This document shows positions 58,551-61,928 of a stretch of DNA of 61,928 nt, piece after piece; positions within the stretch are counted from its first letter, which is position 1, and every line of letters starts with the position of its first letter. The position numbers and the translations under genes were made by a program. Under the pieces are notes generated by a model. That model was given only the letters and a program-made list of their open reading frames with translations, was not told the DNA's origin and made no database searches. Source of the stretch: an uncultured Gemmatimonadota bacterium (GTDB taxonomy: Bacteria > Gemmatimonadota > Gemmatimonadetes > Gemmatimonadales > Gemmatimonadaceae); assembly GCA_946478895.1 (NCBI GenBank), contig CAMLDY010000005.1, positions 1-61,928 of the forward strand. Direction: 5' to 3'.

Positions 58551-58676
58551 GCCGAGGACTAACGGCATCTATGATCGTTGACTAATTGAGAACTGAAGAC
58601 CATCGAGGATGGTCCTCGATGGTCTTCAGTTCTCAATGAATCTGCGGTCATAGATGCCGTTGGACCTCGGGCCTCG
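58551..58676. repeat. Long hairpin R4, solo relative of the four-helix element arm
   Basis: Two arms of about 60 nt with only a TGG loop between: GGCCGAGGAC... on the left and its inverse on the right. The central 30 bp (ending CCATCGAGGA) are perfect. The outer part (ATGCCGTTGG, CCTCGATCA, ATTAGT blocks) matches the arms of element R3 at 33971-34020. It lies in the convergent gap between the secreted protein (+) and the MscS-type channel (-). No gene inside. Confidence 0.85.
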
Positions 58677-58698
58677 ATCACTTCTCAGCCCACCCAGA

Positions 58699-59466
58699 CT
58701 ACTCCTCTGCTCTCGCCCTCCGGCGAGATGGCCTGACATCCTGCGCCTGATCGTACCAATTCTCCAGGGTGCGGGACGCGAGGTCGCGGCCGCCCATCCC
58801 GAAGGCGAGGCCGAACGCGATCGCCAGCGCCGCCACCAGGCCCGTGAATAAAGTATTGATCAGATTCGTCGCGATGCCGAGCTGATTGATCGCAACCACG
58901 ATCGCGAACGCCCACACCGTCGTGCGCGTCACGTTGGCCAGCGTTTCGGGATTGGCGAAGCCGCCTTCCGCCGTCGCGCCCCGAACGATGTTGCCCAGGG
59001 CCCGAGCCGCGATTCCGCCGATGAAGAGCACGAAGATCGCGACGACGAGGTTGGGCAGCCACAGCAGAAGCTGGCGCATAACATCCGACACCGCCGGCAA
59101 GCCAAGCACGTCGAAGGCGACGAGCAGCACGACGACCCGCACGATCCACTTCACGAGACCGGCGATGATTCCGGCGGAATCGGTACCAGTCGCCATCTTG
59201 TTCATGAAATCGGCGAGACCCGAGCGCTGCATCAGCTCGTCGAATCGGATCGCGCGCAGCAAGCCCGTTACGGCTCTGGCCAGCAGCGTCGACACGAACC
59301 ACCCGATCGCGACGATGACGATGAAGCCGAGGATCCGCGGAATCGCGCCGAGTATCATCGAGAACGCATCCCTGAACGAGGCGACGAAGGTCTGCGTGAA
59401 CGATGGTTCGGTTGTAGCTGGGACGGTCTGAACCGGTACCTGGGTTGTTGCCTGAAGCATAAGCAT
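58699..59466 (-). CDS. Mechanosensitive channel-like membrane protein (MscS_TM / CmpX-like)
   Basis: 255 aa with about five transmembrane helices (first at 41-63), including two copies of the conserved helix motif of PF05552 (FIVIVAIGWFVSTLLARAVTGLL, and FVLFIGGIAARALGNIVRG). The last conserved block ALAIAFGLAFGMGGRDLASRTLENWY is MscS-like but the protein stops before the beta and C-terminal domains of MscS. CmpX-type proteins of this size are membrane channels or tension-related proteins of uncertain role. A start 2 codons downstream is equally possible. Confidence 0.85.
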   Translation of the reverse strand: MLMLQATTQVPVQTVPATTEPSFTQTFVASFRDAFSMILGAIPRILGFIVIVAIGWFVSTLLARAVTGLLRAIRFDELMQRSGLADFMNKMATGTDSAGIIAGLVKWIVRVVVLLVAFDVLGLPAVSDVMRQLLLWLPNLVVAIFVLFIGGIAARALGNIVRGATAEGGFANPETLANVTRTTVWAFAIVVAINQLGIATNLINTLFTGLVAALAIAFGLAFGMGGRDLASRTLENWYDQAQDVRPSRRRARAEE

Positions 59467-59493
59467 GGTCAGCCTCGGGTAGAGGTAAGGGTG

Positions 59494-60171
59494 CTACTCG
59501 GTCACACCAAGCCTGGTCTTGAGATTCGTGAGACCCGCGCGCGCGTGAGCGGCTACGTCGGTGTTTGGATAGCTGTCGATCAGACGCCGCAGCTCGCGCA
59601 GACCTTTGATCTCCTTGCCCGGCCAGGTGAGATACAGATCCACCAGCCGGTTTGATGCGAATACGTCATCCTTTGGCGGAACGTGACGCAGCCGCTGCAC
59701 CGAGCGATAGAGCTCCTCGGCGCGCTCCCGCTGGCCGCCTTTCGCGTAGAGCTCCGCCGCCCGCAACCGCGGTTGTGGATCTGTCGGCGCTTCGAGGATG
59801 ATCTCCTCGTACGAAGCGAGCGCGCCACCGACATCGCCGCGCATCACCATCGTGTCCTCGCGAGAGTACTGCCGCTCGTAAGTCCCGCTCGCACTTGGCT
59901 GGATGAACTCGCCGAAGATTTTACCCGCGCCGTGGGACATCCGGGTGACGAAGTACCACCACCAGACGCCGAGTACGATTGCGCCGGCGAAACCGGAGAA
60001 GACGACGAGCGACGGCGAGAGATGACGCCTGACCGCGAGCGCGGATCCGACGAATCCGCCGGCAACGACCGGGATGATGAGGGAGACGAGGGTTCGCGCA
60101 AAGTCCGCCGCTTCGGGACCGTGCTTGTCGAAGAGAGTGCGCCGGTAGCCGTCTCTCTCGGTCTCGCTCAT
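59494..60171 (-). CDS. Membrane protein with C-terminal TPR repeats
   Basis: 225 aa from the ATG at 60171. Two transmembrane helices near the N-terminus (about residues 26-46 and 54-74) are followed by a soluble TPR region (about 110-215; GDVGGALASYEEIILEAPTDPQPRLRAAELYAKGGQRERAEELY). It likely presents protein-protein interaction repeats to the cytoplasm or periplasm. Its ATG overlaps the stop of the sugar dehydrogenase gene (ATGA). Confidence 0.8.
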   Translation of the reverse strand: MSETERDGYRRTLFDKHGPEAADFARTLVSLIIPVVAGGFVGSALAVRRHLSPSLVVFSGFAGAIVLGVWWWYFVTRMSHGAGKIFGEFIQPSASGTYERQYSREDTMVMRGDVGGALASYEEIILEAPTDPQPRLRAAELYAKGGQRERAEELYRSVQRLRHVPPKDDVFASNRLVDLYLTWPGKEIKGLRELRRLIDSYPNTDVAAHARAGLTNLKTRLGVTE

Positions 60172-61340
60172 TGCGTGGACGTACCTGGCCTCTTGATGAT
60201 CCGGTAAACCCGTCCGTTGGAGCTGCAGATATATAGCTCGCCATGCGCGTCTTCTCCAAACGACACGATGCTGCCGAGTCCGCCATCGATCCACTGATGG
60301 TAGGCAGCCACTTTGTCGTTCGCATAGCTGAGACTGCGCACCCAGCTGTTGCAATAATCGGAGTAGAAGTACTGGCCCACGACCTCGGGAATGGCGCGGC
60401 CGCGATACACGAATCCGCCGATGATCGAGCAGGTGCCGCTGTCATGGGTGTAGGTCAGCGCCGGTCTCTGAAACTGACCTCTGTTGCACGCTGACAGTTT
60501 GAAGCAGTCGGGACCGTCCATCGCGCTCCAGCCGTAGTTGACGCCGGCGCGGTTGGCGGGTGCGATGTTGACTTCCTCGTACTTGTCCTGACCGACGTCG
60601 CCGATGTACAGCAAACCGGTCGGCTTGTCGAACGAGAAGCGCCACGGATTGCGCAGACCGAGCGCCCAGATCTCGCCCTTGCCGCCACCGCTCGCGTAAG
60701 GGTTTCCCGACGGCACCGAGTACGGGTCGCCGCGATCGATGTTGACGCGCAACAGCTTGCCGAGCAGCACATTCGGATTCTGACCGTTGTTGTGTGGATC
60801 GCGCTGGCTGCCGCCATCCCCCATGCCGACGTAGAGCATTCCGTCGGGCCCGAACATCACGAGGCCGCCGTTGTGATTCGAGTAGGGCTGATCGATCGCG
60901 AGAATCAATTTCGCCGACCGGGGGTCGACGAAATTGCGATCCGCCGAAACGGTGTAGCGCTCCACCTGGGTGTCACCGTTCCTGTTGGTGTAGTTGACGA
61001 ACAGGAAGCCATTGCTGTGATACAGCGGATGAAACGCGACGCTGAGCAGCCCGCGCTCGCCGCCGTAGCCAACCTTGTCGGTGATGTCGAGGAACGGTCG
61101 CGCGACCAGCTTGCCGGCGTCGATGATCCTGATCCGTCCCGGCTGTTCGACCACGAACAGTCGCTCGTCTCCGCCGGGTGCGGTGAGATACACCGGATTG
61201 TCGAGACCGCTGGCGATCTCCTGGGTCCCGATCGAGATCACCTGCGTCGACGACCGCGTCGTCTGGGTGCGCGCGTCGTCGTGCGGAGCGGCGCAGACCA
61301 CCGATGTCAGAGCGAGAACCAGCGAAGTGGCGCGCGTCAT
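60168..61340 (-). CDS. PQQ-dependent sugar dehydrogenase (GSDH/sorbosone dehydrogenase family)
   Basis: 390 aa from the ATG at 61340. A signal peptide, possibly a lipobox (SVVCAAP), precedes a six-bladed beta propeller: ASGLDNPVYLTAPGGDERLFVVEQPGRI at the start, GLLSVAFHP with the catalytic-region His, NHNGGLVMFGPDGMLYVGMGDGG (PQQ/Ca region), and LGLRNPWRFSFD. This is the soluble glucose dehydrogenase-like (Asd/GSDH) family, found in the periplasm; the real substrate is often unknown. Linked to the ABC permease one base upstream and to the TPR gene by a 4-bp overlap. Confidence 0.9.
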   Translation of the reverse strand: MTRATSLVLALTSVVCAAPHDDARTQTTRSSTQVISIGTQEIASGLDNPVYLTAPGGDERLFVVEQPGRIRIIDAGKLVARPFLDITDKVGYGGERGLLSVAFHPLYHSNGFLFVNYTNRNGDTQVERYTVSADRNFVDPRSAKLILAIDQPYSNHNGGLVMFGPDGMLYVGMGDGGSQRDPHNNGQNPNVLLGKLLRVNIDRGDPYSVPSGNPYASGGGKGEIWALGLRNPWRFSFDKPTGLLYIGDVGQDKYEEVNIAPANRAGVNYGWSAMDGPDCFKLSACNRGQFQRPALTYTHDSGTCSIIGGFVYRGRAIPEVVGQYFYSDYCNSWVRSLSYANDKVAAYHQWIDGGLGSIVSFGEDAHGELYICSSNGRVYRIIKRPGTSTQ

Positions 61341-61341
61341 G

Positions 61342-61928
61342 TCAGGTCTTGATCTCCTCCGGCTTGGGCGCCTTGAACTGCTGGCGCGGATCGAGAGCAT
61401 CGCGTAGCGCATCACCGAGCAGGTTGAAGCCGAGCACCGCGGCGCCGATCGCCATTCCCGGAAACACCGACGTCCACGGCGCGCGTCGAAGTTGGTCGAG
61501 GTCTCGGCCATCTGCAATCATCGACCCCCAGCTTGGCGCCGGTGGGGGTACCCCAAGGCCGAGGAACGAGAGCGCGGCCTCGGCCATGATGGCGCCGGCT
61601 ACGCCGAGGGTGGCGGCGATGACGACGGGCGCGACGACGTTGGGCAGGATGTGCTGCACCATGATGCGCAGATCGCCAGCGCCAAGGGCCCGTATGGCCT
61701 GGATGTACTCCAATTGACGGACGACCAGTACCTGGCCGCGGACGATGCGTGCCATCCCGGCCCAGCCGACGATGCCGATGGTCGCAAACACCACCGCCTC
61801 GGACGGCTGCAGCGCCGCAACCATTGCGATCAATAGCAGCAACGTCGGAAACGCGAGAGTGACATCGGCGAGACGCATCACGATCTCATCGACCCAGCCG
61901 CCGTAGAATCCGGCGAGCAGTCCCATGG
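61342..61928 (-). CDS. Dipeptide/oligopeptide ABC transporter permease (DppC/OppC-like), 5' end outside the window
   Basis: At least 195 aa; the start lies beyond the right edge, and the in-frame Met at 61926 is not taken as the true start. Multiple membrane segments and the EAA loop (ALGAGDLRIMVQHILPNVVAP) that contacts the ATPase. EAALSFLGLGVPPPAPSWG is the DppC-type signature. The C-terminus (ALRDALDPRQQ) is typical too. It imports peptides or nickel-like solutes with partners beyond the window. Ends one base before the sugar dehydrogenase gene. Confidence 0.92.
   Translation of the reverse strand, partial: MGLLAGFYGGWVDEIVMRLADVTLAFPTLLLLIAMVAALQPSEAVVFATIGIVGWAGMARIVRGQVLVVRQLEYIQAIRALGAGDLRIMVQHILPNVVAPVVIAATLGVAGAIMAEAALSFLGLGVPPPAPSWGSMIADGRDLDQLRRAPWTSVFPGMAIGAAVLGFNLLGDALRDALDPRQQFKAPKPEEIKT

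Noticed and set aside
1..61928. CRISPR array, toxin-antitoxin pair or classical defence operon
   Set aside because: No regularly spaced direct repeats and no cas, toxin-antitoxin, restriction or abortive-infection genes were recognised; the lone HNH protein belongs to a common single-gene family.

Overview
The window is 61.9 kb of dense, GC-rich chromosomal DNA with the look of a soil Gemmatimonadota (Gemmatimonadetes) genome. The phylum is an inference. It rests on GFTLIELLIVV-type major pilins, a DUF5117-like zinc metalloprotease, a CBM9/DUF5916 outer-membrane protein, many secreted proteins with a short signal peptide ending in AQ, and a Thermus-type isocitrate dehydrogenase. No rRNA or phylogenetic marker set was available to test it. 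Two tRNA genes (Pro-CGG, Arg-CCG) are present. There is no rRNA, CRISPR array, prophage or intact insertion sequence.

Layout. 1-4.7 kb: secreted metalloprotease, pilin gene pair, tRNA-Pro. 4.9-7.4 kb: a two-component system. 7.6-11.8 kb: secreted protein, stand-alone IS110-type C-terminal protein, O-antigen-ligase-like protein with a second pilin, zinc ribbon protein. 11.9-16 kb: DUF5916 protein and an ECF sigma/anti-sigma pair. 16-21.7 kb: amidohydrolase-cupin-SDR operon, a barrel protein, a Tat-type amidase. 22-26.7 kb: isocitrate dehydrogenase, tRNA-Arg, proton-translocating transhydrogenase pntAa-pntAb-pntB (NADPH economy). 26.8-31.4 kb: MCE-domain protein, rho, ruvX, mltG, thiE. 31.4-36.5 kb: HD-GYP protein, RlmI-like methyltransferase, a four-helix-bundle element, fpg, a LuxR-type regulator, a methyltransferase-like protein. 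36.6-39.4 kb: a 52-residue peptide gene, zinc metallopeptidase, ATP-grasp ligase, histone-like protein. 39.7-43.4 kb: threonine catabolism (tdh, kbl), a barrel protein, mpg. 43.4-50.4 kb: NYN/LOTUS RNA-biology protein and an NtrY/NtrX-like operon with an Omp85-type barrel and a DUF4390 protein. 50.6-61.9 kb: HNH protein, ilvE, amidohydrolase, PBP1A, tyrS, MscS-type channel, TPR protein, sugar dehydrogenase, ABC permease.

The strongest unexplained signal lies between the genes. Every convergent gene junction longer than about 180 bp carries a large imperfect palindrome (arms of about 25-80 nt), and two or three tandem junctions do as well. One palindrome, with perfect 42-nt inverted arms, encloses a four-helix-bundle (23S-IVS/Avd-like) protein gene. 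Two others, at 2.6 kb and 58.6 kb, are related to its arms but contain no gene. A different repeat of about 150-235 bp occurs twice (37.0 and 50.5 kb). I read these as two families of dispersed palindromic elements, one with a candidate protein-coding parent copy. A second item of interest is the peptide/zinc-peptidase/ATP-grasp neighbourhood, which could be a peptide-modifying system, although the evidence is only contextual.
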